The notes under the pieces: model-generated
Seen by the model: the letters and a program-made list of their open reading frames with translations, nothing else
Told to the model about the DNA's origin: nothing
Databases searched by the model: none
Source: Rubrivivax sp.
GTDB lineage: Bacteria; Pseudomonadota; Gammaproteobacteria; Burkholderiales; Burkholderiaceae_C
Assembly (NCBI GenBank): GCA_020248915.1
Contig: JADCGP010000035.1
Span: 1 to 59,434, forward strand
Reading direction: 5' to 3'
Length of the DNA stretch: 59,434 bases
Part shown: in pieces, positions 51,476-58,738 of the stretch
Numbering within the stretch: position 1 is the stretch's first letter
Layout: each line of letters opens with the position of its first letter
Program-made: the position numbers and the translations under genes

Positions 51476-52363
51476 TCAGCGCACTCTCGTGCTGGCCAGC
51501 CGCACGCGCCGCTCGCCCTTGGCCAGCTGCAGCACGGCACTGTCGCCCTCGAAGCGGACGTCCTCGCCGGCCTCGGGCAGGTCGACGGTATTGGTGGTCT
51601 CGCAGCGCGTCAGGTCGAGCGTCATCGCCGCGAACTGCGGCTCGCCGCGCAGCTTGGTGTAGGCCACGGCCCACATCCCGTCGGGCGAGTGCACCACTTG
51701 CTGGACTCGGAAGTCGCCCAGCGGCAGGTGGCGGCGCGGTTGGCCATCCGGTCCCAGCAGGCTCATCGACTGCCGGTCGGGCGACGGCTGCACACGGCAG
51801 GTGCCGCCAGGCGCGCTGGGCGTCGGCGCCACCATCGCAACCTGCCCCGGCCCGCCGGCGTTCGCGTCGCCCGCGTACTGCCCGTGGGCGCCGCCGGCCC
51901 GTCGCTGCTGCTGCAGCGGCGAGGCCGGTGCCTGCGGCGCTTGCGCGGCGGCCTGCCCCGCTCCCGGCTGGCCCTGGCCCCACCCGGACTGCGGAGCCGG
52001 CTGCTGCCCCCAGCCGGGCTGCTGCGGCTGCCCCCAGGCCGGCTGCTGCTGCTGTCCCCAGGCCGAAGGTTGCGCGGCAGAACCCGGCTGCTGGCCGTGC
52101 GCAGGCTGTGGGCCCGCGGCAGGCTGCGGGCTCGGCGCCCGCCCCGGCTGCGTACCTTGCGCCGGCTGCGCCCCCGCCTGCGGACCCGGCTGCTGTCCGT
52201 AAGCCGCCTGCGTGGCACCCGGCCCCGCTTCCCCTCGCGCGGGCAGTTGAGGGGTCTGGATGGAGATGGCCTGCGCCGAGGCAAGAAGGGGCAGTGCGGC
52301 CGCGCAGGCCGCGACGAAGGCCCGAACCAGGCGGAGCGGACGGGACGCACTCGGCGAAGTCAC
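51476..52363 (-). CDS. Exported Pro/Gln/Gly-rich protein of unknown function
   Basis: A 295-residue protein from GTG 52363, which overlaps the previous gene's TGA (GTGA), a sign of coupling. The signal peptide spans about 1-31 (ALPLLASAQA). Residues about 50-165 are low-complexity Pro/Gln/Gly/Trp repeats, such as WGQPQQPGWGQ. A C-terminal globular domain (about 190-295, CRVQPSPDRQSMSLLG ... VVHSPDGMWAVAYTKL) looks like beta-propeller blade sequence. Function unknown; the flexible repeat region suggests an extracellular or periplasmic scaffold. Confidence 0.72.
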   Translation of the reverse strand: MTSPSASRPLRLVRAFVAACAAALPLLASAQAISIQTPQLPARGEAGPGATQAAYGQQPGPQAGAQPAQGTQPGRAPSPQPAAGPQPAHGQQPGSAAQPSAWGQQQQPAWGQPQQPGWGQQPAPQSGWGQGQPGAGQAAAQAPQAPASPLQQQRRAGGAHGQYAGDANAGGPGQVAMVAPTPSAPGGTCRVQPSPDRQSMSLLGPDGQPRRHLPLGDFRVQQVVHSPDGMWAVAYTKLRGEPQFAAMTLDLTRCETTNTVDLPEAGEDVRFEGDSAVLQLAKGERRVRLASTRVR

Positions 52364-53199
52364 GGCGGTCCCCGGTCGTCGACCGGCCGTGGCAGGGCGA
52401 GCCGCTGCACGATGGGCAGCTGGATCACCCCGTCGCCGCCGACCCGGGGCGCCGACAGCGGCCCCGCGGGCGTTGCGGGCGCGAGCCCGGTGCCTGGCGC
52501 TGCGGGTGCCGTCGGCTCGGGGCCGCTCGACCACCATGGCCGCTGCACCTGTCCCTCGGAGATGCGCGAGCGGGCCTGCAGCCACAGCGCCGGCGGCCGG
52601 TCTCCCGCCATGCTCCACTGCTCGACCAGCAGGAAGACACCGTCGGCGCGGCTGCCGGGCGGCAGCACGAAGGGCAGGCTCGTCAACGTCGGCCGGCCAC
52701 CGGAGATCAGGCTGCGCGTGGGCAGCGGCACGGCAACCGAAGGGGCACCCCAGGGCGCGCCGTCGAGCACCGTCAGCCGCAACTCGTGGCTGCGTGCCCG
52801 CTGGCGCAGCCACAGCTGCACCGGCCAGCCAGGCGCGAGCGGAACGAACAGCGCGCCGTACCACGCGCCGGGGCGCGACATGAAGCGCGCCAGCGGGCCG
52901 CCCGCCGGCACCACCGCAGGCAGCAGCATCGGGGCCTCGTCGGGGAACAGCACCTCGACGCCATCGACCAGCGCGATCTCCCAGCCTGGCGGGTCACCCG
53001 CCCAGCGCGGGGGCGGGTGACGCGGCGCGGGACGCAGCGCCCCTTGACCGGGCGCGTCGGACCCATGCGGCGGAGGCGGTTGCCGCAGCGTGGCCGGGCC
53101 GGGCTGCGCCGTGGCTCGAGCGGCGCTCAGCAGGCCGCCGCAAGCTGCCACGGCCCCGAGCAGCAGACGCCGTCGCGACGGGCGGAGTGGCGCGGGCAT
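52360..53199 (-). CDS. Exported protein with Tat-type signal peptide, unknown function
   Basis: A 279-residue protein from ATG 53199; a GTG at 53208 is the alternative. The N-terminus, RPSRRRLLLGAVAACGG, has the twin-arginine pattern with a moderately hydrophobic core. The mature chain begins with a Pro-rich stretch, then a globular region (IALVDGVEVLFPDEAPMLLPAVV, WLRQRARSHELRLTVLDG). It has no recognised domain. Ten to nineteen bases separate it from the CsgG-like gene, and its stop overlaps the next gene's start, so the three are one transcript. Confidence 0.7.
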   Translation of the reverse strand: MPAPLRPSRRRLLLGAVAACGGLLSAARATAQPGPATLRQPPPPHGSDAPGQGALRPAPRHPPPRWAGDPPGWEIALVDGVEVLFPDEAPMLLPAVVPAGGPLARFMSRPGAWYGALFVPLAPGWPVQLWLRQRARSHELRLTVLDGAPWGAPSVAVPLPTRSLISGGRPTLTSLPFVLPPGSRADGVFLLVEQWSMAGDRPPALWLQARSRISEGQVQRPWWSSGPEPTAPAAPGTGLAPATPAGPLSAPRVGGDGVIQLPIVQRLALPRPVDDRGPP

Positions 53200-53218
53200 G
53201 CGTGTCACGGTCTGCCGG

Positions 53219-53959
53219 CTACTCGGTGTTCAGGCGGCGCGCCAGCTCGGCCACCGCCACCTCGATGCAGGAGCGCAGGGCGCGATCGACGCTCTCCTTG
53301 CGGCTGCTTCGGTTCTCCACGTCCAACGGCAGCGGCAGGTTGCGCCCGCGCAGCGCGGAGACGGAGTTCAGCAGGTTGCCGACGCCGCTGACGTTGGTGG
53401 TGGCCGCCTCCATCCTCTTGACGACGTTGACGGCGTCCACCACCAGCCCGGTCTGCGCGTCGACGATCCGCACGTCCATGCCGATCGCATCGGCCGCATT
53501 GGCGGACTGCACCCGCATGCCGCCGATGCTGATGCCCGTGGCGTTCTCGCTGGCGCCCGAGTTGGCCTCGGACACGACGACCTCGAACACGTAGCGCGCA
53601 GCCGTCACCTGGCCCGTCGCGCCGCCACCGGCCACGCCCTGCTGCGCCAGCTGCCGCTCGCGCATCACGCCCTCGGACAGGCGGGCGCGTTCGGCCACGC
53701 TGAAGGCCCCCGAGCGCACCAGCGCGGTCATGAACATCTCGCGCGCCGCGGCCACCTGGACCTCGGGCACGGCGCTGCGGAACTCGTAGATCGTGACGAC
53801 CGGCCGCTCGCCGGCGCGGCGCGGCACGGCGCGCAGCTGCTGCGCGGAAGAAGAGTCGTCGACCCGGGCCGCGCCCTGGCCGCGGGCCCCGCCGGCCGCC
53901 AGCAGCGGCAGCGCCAGCGCCAACCCGGCGCACAGACGTCGTCGTCGCACCTGCTTCAT
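53219..53959 (-). CDS. CsgG-like outer-membrane secretion/assembly protein
   Basis: A 246-residue exported protein with GAGGAA before ATG 53959 and a signal peptide (about 1-27). The mature part resembles the CsgG family (curli secretion channel): VVTIYEFRSAVPEVQVAAAREMF read in part, ALVRSGAFSVAERARLSEGVMRERQ, ARYVFEVVVSEA, the GMDVRIVDAQTGLVV strand pair, and a C-terminal amphipathic helix (VDRALRSCIEVAVAELA). True CsgG is a lipoprotein; here no lipobox Cys is seen at the cleavage site (AAGGARGQG), so membrane attachment may differ. No curli subunits (CsgA/B), CsgE or CsgF are recognisable nearby. It is first in the locus, 35 bases after the TACAAG of the shared promoter element. Confidence 0.75.
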   Translation of the reverse strand: MKQVRRRRLCAGLALALPLLAAGGARGQGAARVDDSSSAQQLRAVPRRAGERPVVTIYEFRSAVPEVQVAAAREMFMTALVRSGAFSVAERARLSEGVMRERQLAQQGVAGGGATGQVTAARYVFEVVVSEANSGASENATGISIGGMRVQSANAADAIGMDVRIVDAQTGLVVDAVNVVKRMEAATTNVSGVGNLLNSVSALRGRNLPLPLDVENRSSRKESVDRALRSCIEVAVAELARRLNTE

Positions 53960-53994
53960 GCTTCCTCGCTTGGTAGTTCACAGGGTGTGCCGGT

Positions 53995-54030
53995 CTTGTA
54001 GCTGGTCGTGCGTGACGCGTTCGTCGCTCC
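53995..54030 (-). promoter_or_regulatory. Shared 20-bp promoter element, copy 3 (before the CsgG-like gene)
   Basis: On the minus strand 54030-54011 reads GGAGCGACGAACGCGTCACG, then ten bases, then TACAAG (54000-53995), 35 bases before the ATG at 53959. It differs from copies 1 and 2 at two positions in the centre and keeps the same ten-base spacing. Confidence 0.75.
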
Positions 54031-54397
54031 AGGCGCGCAGGCCCGGCACCGCCAAGCGCCCGCGGCGGCGGTTGCGCCGACGCCAGCCCGCGAACACGCC
54101 CGCAAACGGGACCTTGCGAGCGGCGGAGCGACGGCGGACCCGGCGCTGCCCGCCGCGTCCCGTGGCCAAGATCCCGGGCAGCGAAACGCCCCACCGCGAC
54201 CGACCTGCCGCGCACCCTGCGCACCGGGCGCGGAGGGCGATGCCATCGACACCCGGGCCGGACCTGGCGCGAGCGCAACGATCGCACCGTGCCGAAGCGG
54301 CCCCCGCTCGCCCAGGCATGGGCGGTCTCGAGCGCGGGTTGCCGGCGACCGGCCGCCGCCACAATCACGCCACCGCGTCCTCCCACCCCCTGCTGCC
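54031..54397. other. Intergenic region between the CsgG-like gene and the peptide-binding protein gene
   Basis: About 370 GC-rich bases. Beyond the shared element at its edge I see no gene, RNA or hairpin that I can support. It must hold the promoter of the divergently transcribed substrate-binding protein gene. Confidence 0.4.
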
Positions 54398-56068
54398 ATG
54401 AACCTCGGCATCGCCCCGTTCCGGCGCCTGCTCCGCGCCCTGCGCGCCCTGCGCACCGTGCCCGCTTCGATCGCCCGCACCGCACGCGGTGCCACGGCCA
54501 TCGCCTGCCTGCTGGCCGGCGCCGGCCTGGCCGCGCTGCCCGCCTCGGCACAGACGCTGCGCATCGCCAGCGCCTTCGACCCGCAGACGATGGACCCGCA
54601 CGGCCTGGCGCTGCTCTACCACACGCGGGTCGTGTCGCAGGTCTACGAGTCGCTGGTGGGGCGCGACGAGAAGTTCGCGCTCGAGCCGGCGCTGGCCGCG
54701 TCGTGGCAGATGACCTCGCCCACCGCCTGGCGCTTCCGGCTGCGCGCGGGCGTGGTGTTCCACGACGGCAGCCGCTTCACCGCCGACGACGCCGTGTTCT
54801 CGGTCGAGCGCGCGATGGCGCCGCCGTCGCAGCGCGCGTTCCAGCTCAAGGGCGTGAAGGCGGTGCGCAAGCTCGACGACGCGACCATCGAGTTCCAGCT
54901 CGAGGCGCCCGACGCGGTGCTGCCCGAGAAGCTGCAGTACGTGGCGATGATGAGCCGCGCCTGGTCGGAGAAGAACGGGGCAGTCCGGGCGCAGGACTTC
55001 AACGCCCGGCAGGAGATGCACACGGTGCGCAACGCCAACGGCACCGGGCCGTTCCGGCTGGCGCGCTACGAGCCCGACGTGCGGCTGGTGCTCGAGCGCC
55101 ACCCCGGCTGGTGGGGCTGGGCCGACCCCGCGCACGCGCGCCGCAACGGCAACCTGAAGGAGGTGCAGTTCCTGCCGATCCGCAGCGACGCCACGCGGCT
55201 GGCCGCACTCACCTCGGGCGAGGTCGACCTCGTGCTCGACCCGCCCTACCAGGACATCGCGCGGCTGAAGGCCGACAGCCGGATGACGCTCGCGCAGACG
55301 GCCGACATCGGGCAGCAGTACCTCACCTTCGACCAGGCGCGCGACGAGCTCGAGTTCAGCGACGTCAAGGGCCGCAACCCCTTCAAGGACCTGCGCGTGC
55401 GGCGCGCCGTCTACCACGCGATCAACGTGCCGCTGATCATCGACAAGGTGCTGCGCGGCCAGGCCGTGCCCACCGGCGCCTTCCTGTCGCCACGGGTGGA
55501 CGGCAGCCCGGCCGAACTCGACGTGCGCCTGCCGTTCGACCCCGCGCGCTCGCGCGCCCTGCTGGCCGAGGCCGGCTACCCGAACGGCTTCGCGGTCACG
55601 CTCGACTGCGTCAACGTAGCCTGGCGCGAGAACTCCTGCCAGGCGATGGCCGCGATGCTCACGCAGGTGGGCATCCGCACCACGCTGCGCTCGTCGACCA
55701 CCAGCCAGTTCTTCCCCCGGCTCAGCCAGGGCAGCGCCAGCTTCGTCGAGTTCGGCTGGAGCGCCAGCCCCGACGCGTGGAACTCGCTGAACGGCCTGTT
55801 CCGCACCTTCGACCGCTCGGGCCTGGGCAGCTTCAACGCCGGCCGCTACAGCAACCCGAAGCTCGACACGCTGATCGACCAGATCCGCGTCGAGCCCGAC
55901 CTCACCCGCCGCCGCGCGATGGTGGCCACCGTGCTGCGGCTGGTGACCGAGGACCTGCCCTACATCCCGCTGTACCGCCGCACGCTGACCTGGGCGATGG
56001 CCAAGAAGGTGAGCGTGGTGCAATGGCCCAACGACACGCTCGAGCTGCGCTGGGCGAAGGTGCGCTGA
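54398..56068 (+). CDS. Peptide/opine-type ABC transporter substrate-binding protein (SBP family 5)
   Basis: A 556-residue exported receptor starting at ATG 54398. The signal peptide is long (about 1-51), with a basic N-region and cleavage at LPASAQ. SBP_bac_5 features are TLRIASAFDPQTMDPHG, VYESLVGRD, WRFRLRAGVVFHDGSRFTADD, and ending EDLPYIPLYRRTLTWAM. It captures peptides or similar cationic compounds in the periplasm for an ABC importer, but no Dpp/Opp permease or ATPase genes are adjacent, so it is an orphan. It is divergent from the CsgG-like gene. Confidence 0.92.
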   Translation: MNLGIAPFRRLLRALRALRTVPASIARTARGATAIACLLAGAGLAALPASAQTLRIASAFDPQTMDPHGLALLYHTRVVSQVYESLVGRDEKFALEPALAASWQMTSPTAWRFRLRAGVVFHDGSRFTADDAVFSVERAMAPPSQRAFQLKGVKAVRKLDDATIEFQLEAPDAVLPEKLQYVAMMSRAWSEKNGAVRAQDFNARQEMHTVRNANGTGPFRLARYEPDVRLVLERHPGWWGWADPAHARRNGNLKEVQFLPIRSDATRLAALTSGEVDLVLDPPYQDIARLKADSRMTLAQTADIGQQYLTFDQARDELEFSDVKGRNPFKDLRVRRAVYHAINVPLIIDKVLRGQAVPTGAFLSPRVDGSPAELDVRLPFDPARSRALLAEAGYPNGFAVTLDCVNVAWRENSCQAMAAMLTQVGIRTTLRSSTTSQFFPRLSQGSASFVEFGWSASPDAWNSLNGLFRTFDRSGLGSFNAGRYSNPKLDTLIDQIRVEPDLTRRRAMVATVLRLVTEDLPYIPLYRRTLTWAMAKKVSVVQWPNDTLELRWAKVR

Positions 56069-56112
56069 TCAGCGGTAGCCGAGGCGGCGCGGCAGTTCGT
56101 CGCGCCGCAGCC

Positions 56113-56322
56113 TCACGCGCCGAGCACTTCCTCTCGCAAGAAGTGCAGCGGAACGACCTAGGGCGCATCCGGCCCGGGCTCGAAGTGGCGATGCACGGCG
56201 TCCTCGACCGCGGCCCGCAGTCCAGGCAGATCGTCGGCCTCCGTGAAGGTGGCGGCGCCCAAAGCGCGCGCTGCGTAGCCGCCTTCGGGCGCGTCCTCGA
56301 CGACGAACACCACTTCGTTCAC
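56113..56322 (-). pseudogene. HicB-like antitoxin gene interrupted by an in-frame amber codon
   Basis: From GTG 56322 (AGGGGA upstream) the frame reads NEVVFVVEDAPEGGYAARAL, then FTEADDLPGLRAAVEDAVHRHFE in continuation. This is the pattern of small HicB-type antitoxins, often mislabelled 2-oxoisovalerate dehydrogenase. Codon 55 (56160-56158) is TAG. The same frame then gives VVPLHFLREEVLGA and a TGA at 56115-56113, exactly the usual family ending at 69 residues. So a single nonsense change interrupts an otherwise intact gene. Just downstream a short RRDELPRRLGYR-like stretch may be what remains of a HicA toxin; that part is weak. Confidence 0.7.
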
Positions 56323-56491
56323 CGGCGTCCCCTGCTACCGTGGGCCCTGGCGTTGACGCGCCACGGCGTTCGAGACAGAAGGCCCGGCATGCGTGGCAGA
56401 GGCCGGGCGGGTGCGGGTCTGTCGACCCTCATGGCAGCAACGGCTTTCACCGCGGGCAGCTGCGACGATCAGGTCATGCAGGCAGACGGAC

Positions 56492-56625
56492 ATGGAGCGC
56501 AATCAGGGAACCACTTCCCTGACCTTGGGATTCGATATCGGCATCGCCCCGGTGGGCTGGGCGGTGCTGGACGAGCACCGGATCGTCGATCTCGGAGTGC
56601 GCTGCTTCGACACTGCCGAGGCGCC
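56492..56625 (+). pseudogene. cas9: Cas9 N-terminal fragment (RuvC-I)
   Basis: From ATG 56492 the frame reads MERNQGTTSLTLGFDIG, then IAPVGWAVLDEHRIVDLGV and RCFDTAEAP. This is the start of a type II Cas9. LGFDIGIAxVGWAVL is the RuvC-I motif, with the metal-binding Asp (residue 15) kept, and the RIVDLGVRCFD stretch is typical of proteobacterial type II-C proteins. The usual Ser before VGWAV is Pro here. Homology stops after about 45 residues, where the sequence passes straight into a decayed IS5 transposase. No other Cas9 domain, cas1/cas2, tracrRNA or repeat array is recognisable in the window. Confidence 0.75.
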
Positions 56626-57230
56626 GAGATCATCGGCGTCGAGCTGGGTCGGCAGAACGTGCCCGACGCCATGACGCTGCTGAAGTTCCGCCCGCTGCTG
56701 GGGCAGCGCGACCTGAAGGCAGCGATCCCGGAGGAGGTCAACGCGCACCTTTCCAAGCGCGGTTTGCTCATGGGCCGGGGTACGGTGGCGGACGCCACCA
56801 ACGTTGCCGCGCCGCGCTCGACGAAGCACGAGGAGGGCAGGCGCGACCCCGAGATGCACCAGGCCGAGAAGGGCAACCCGTGGCGCTTCGGCATGACGAT
56901 GCACACGGGGGGGGGGGGAATGCCGAGTCGGGGCTGATCCACAGCGTGGTGTGCATCGCTGCGGACGAGGCGGACCTGGCCCAAAGCCATGCATTGCTGC
57001 ACGGCCAGGAGAGCGCGGTTCACGGCGACAGCGGCTACAGCGGGCTCGACAGGCGCGCCGAGGTCAAGGCCGCGCAGGACGAGGGCAAGCTGGGCCGGAG
57101 GATCGCCTGGCACATCGCGATGAAGCGGGGGCAGCTCGAGGCCATGCCGGAGGCCCCTGCCAAGGCGATGCACGAGTGGTTCGGGCGGCGCAAGGCGAAG
57201 ATCCGAGGATTCGCGAATCGTTCGACGAGT
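56626..57230 (+). mobile_element. Decayed IS5-family transposase, frameshifted and truncated
   Basis: The frame from about 56626 reads EIIGVELGRQNVPDAMTLLKF, then the IS5-type NAHLSKRGLLMGRGTVADAT, DPEMHQAEKGNPWRFGM and MHTG. At a run of twelve G (56907-56918) the frame shifts, and the rest continues one frame over as NAESGLIHSVV, HALLHGQESAVHGDSGYSGLD and RIAWHIAMKRGQLEAMP before losing similarity near 57230. Both ends are missing (DNA-binding N-terminus and the last catalytic segment), and no terminal inverted repeats were found. Insertion into, or deletion beside, cas9 explains the junction at 56620-56626. Confidence 0.78.
56907..56918 (+). repeat. 12-G homopolymer run
   Basis: Twelve consecutive G bases lie inside the transposase remnant, at the point where its reading frame shifts. 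One more G, or two fewer, would restore the frame. Length may be unstable or a sequencing artefact. Confidence 0.9.
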
Positions 57231-57329
57231 TCCTCGATCAGGACACCGGCCACATGGACGCTTGAGCCTGAGCCATCACCCTGACTCATGCCAATAGCCG
57301 AAGCCGCGCAGAGACGCTAGGCTGACGGC

Positions 57330-58586
57330 ATGCGCATCGGCCTGTTGTCGGGCGTGCTGAGCTTGGCCCTGGGTGTGGCGGGCTGCAGCACGTTGACCGC
57401 CCCCCTTCCCGGCCCCGTTCACGCCGCCTTGTCGGCCGCCGACCTGCCCGCCGAGGCCCCGGCGGTCGTGAGCTATCCCGTGCATCGACCCAAAGCCGGG
57501 CTGCGTTGGCAGGCGGATCAGGTCATGCAGCCGAGGTCCACCATCAAGGCGCCAACGTCGGCCGTGGCGCCGGACGAACTGGGCCCCCCGTGGCGCGAGC
57601 GCACCGACCTGCTGGCGTCGGGCGCGCTGGTGGACGGTGTGCTGCACGGGCCTTCGGTGTTGCGCGAAGCTGCCGACACCGACCTCGGCTGGAGCGCCCT
57701 GTGGAACCTGTCGCGGCAGGCGCGCGAAGCCGGGGTGCGCGAGGTTCCGGGGGGCTTGCGGGTGGACCGCAGCCGCTTCGAGCCTGCGCGCGGAGACCGG
57801 ACACCCCCCTTCGACGAAGCCCCCGGGTTCCCCTGCAACGAAGGTCCAGTTGCACTGCAGCTCAACGACAATCTGTTGGATTTTCATCCGCAGGCCGATG
57901 AGCAGAGCCTCGCGGCGCGCTGGTCGCCCGCCTGGGCCGGCTTGACGGTCGACATGCGCCAGGTCACCCTGGTGGGTGCACCCTGCAACGCTTGGGACGC
58001 CCACCGGCGCCCACCCACCGTGAGTCCTCAGGCCGGCGGTCTGCAAGTGCTGCTGCAAGGCGCCTTCACGCGCGGCTGCACGGTGCGGCGGGCCCTGAAC
58101 TTGGTGGACCGGGACCGGCTCGACCCGCCAGTGCTGCCGCAGCCGTGGCGCCAGCTGGGCGGCAAGGCCGAGCAGGCCGGACCCGCGAGCACGCCCGCGG
58201 AGACTCGTGTCCTGGCCTCGCACCAAGCGCGCCCACTTGCGGAGCTGCTGCGCGGTGCCATCAAGCGCTCGGAGAACGCGCTGACCCGGCTCGTCTACCT
58301 GGAGTTGGGCGCCACCGCGCCCGCCACCGTGTCGGGCCGCAGCACGCGCGAGCCCGCCGCGGCCCGGGTCGAGGCGTGGCTGAAGCGGCATGGCATCGAC
58401 ACGCGCAGCTTGGCGCTGGACAACAGGTCGGGCCTGTCGCGCCGCGAACGCCTGATCCCCGCGCTGTTGGCCCAAGTCAATGCGACGGCGCTGGCCGGCC
58501 GGCATGCCCCCGATTGGTCGGCCGGCCCCTGGCCGGCGTGGTGCCCGATGCTCGCGACGGCCCCTGTGTGGTGGAGGCACTCTTGA
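57330..58586 (+). CDS. dacB: DacB-like (S13) D-alanyl-D-alanine carboxypeptidase, truncated and probably inactive
   Basis: A 418-residue lipoprotein-type protein (signal ending VAGC, lipid-attached Cys near 19). S13 penicillin-binding features are the SxxK motif PRSTIKAPTS (Ser near 70) and SEN in KRSENALTRLVYLELG in place of the usual SDN, followed by LDNRSGLSRRERL. The family needs a later KTG box, about 60 residues on; here the frame ends after WPAWCPML without it, and no KTG is readable in other frames up to 58680. A segment normally found around the GDPK loop is also shortened. Full-length DacB is roughly 480 residues. I read it as a 3'-truncated, decayed copy, close to the mobile-element remnants. 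Confidence 0.7.
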   Translation: MRIGLLSGVLSLALGVAGCSTLTAPLPGPVHAALSAADLPAEAPAVVSYPVHRPKAGLRWQADQVMQPRSTIKAPTSAVAPDELGPPWRERTDLLASGALVDGVLHGPSVLREAADTDLGWSALWNLSRQAREAGVREVPGGLRVDRSRFEPARGDRTPPFDEAPGFPCNEGPVALQLNDNLLDFHPQADEQSLAARWSPAWAGLTVDMRQVTLVGAPCNAWDAHRRPPTVSPQAGGLQVLLQGAFTRGCTVRRALNLVDRDRLDPPVLPQPWRQLGGKAEQAGPASTPAETRVLASHQARPLAELLRGAIKRSENALTRLVYLELGATAPATVSGRSTREPAAARVEAWLKRHGIDTRSLALDNRSGLSRRERLIPALLAQVNATALAGRHAPDWSAGPWPAWCPMLATAPVWWRHS

Positions 58587-58738
58587 ACCATCCGCAGGCC
58601 GCAGCGAAGGGCCGTCCGGTTCTGGATGCGCCGATCGACCAGCTCGCAGCCCAAGGCGGCGCTTCAGAGAACCTTCAGTGATGGCCCCGCGATCACCCGG
58701 CATGACCCCAGCACCGCGCCACGTCTAGAGTTCCCACC

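Noticed and set aside
50879..53020. 713-codon plus-strand frame across the exported-protein operon
   Set aside because: It lies opposite several genes with signal peptides, coupled starts and a shared promoter; its product is low-complexity with no motif.
56069..57329. CRISPR repeat array or tracrRNA near the Cas9 fragment
   Set aside because: I looked for regularly spaced repeats of about 36 bases and found none. Only the Cas9 N-terminal fragment remains.
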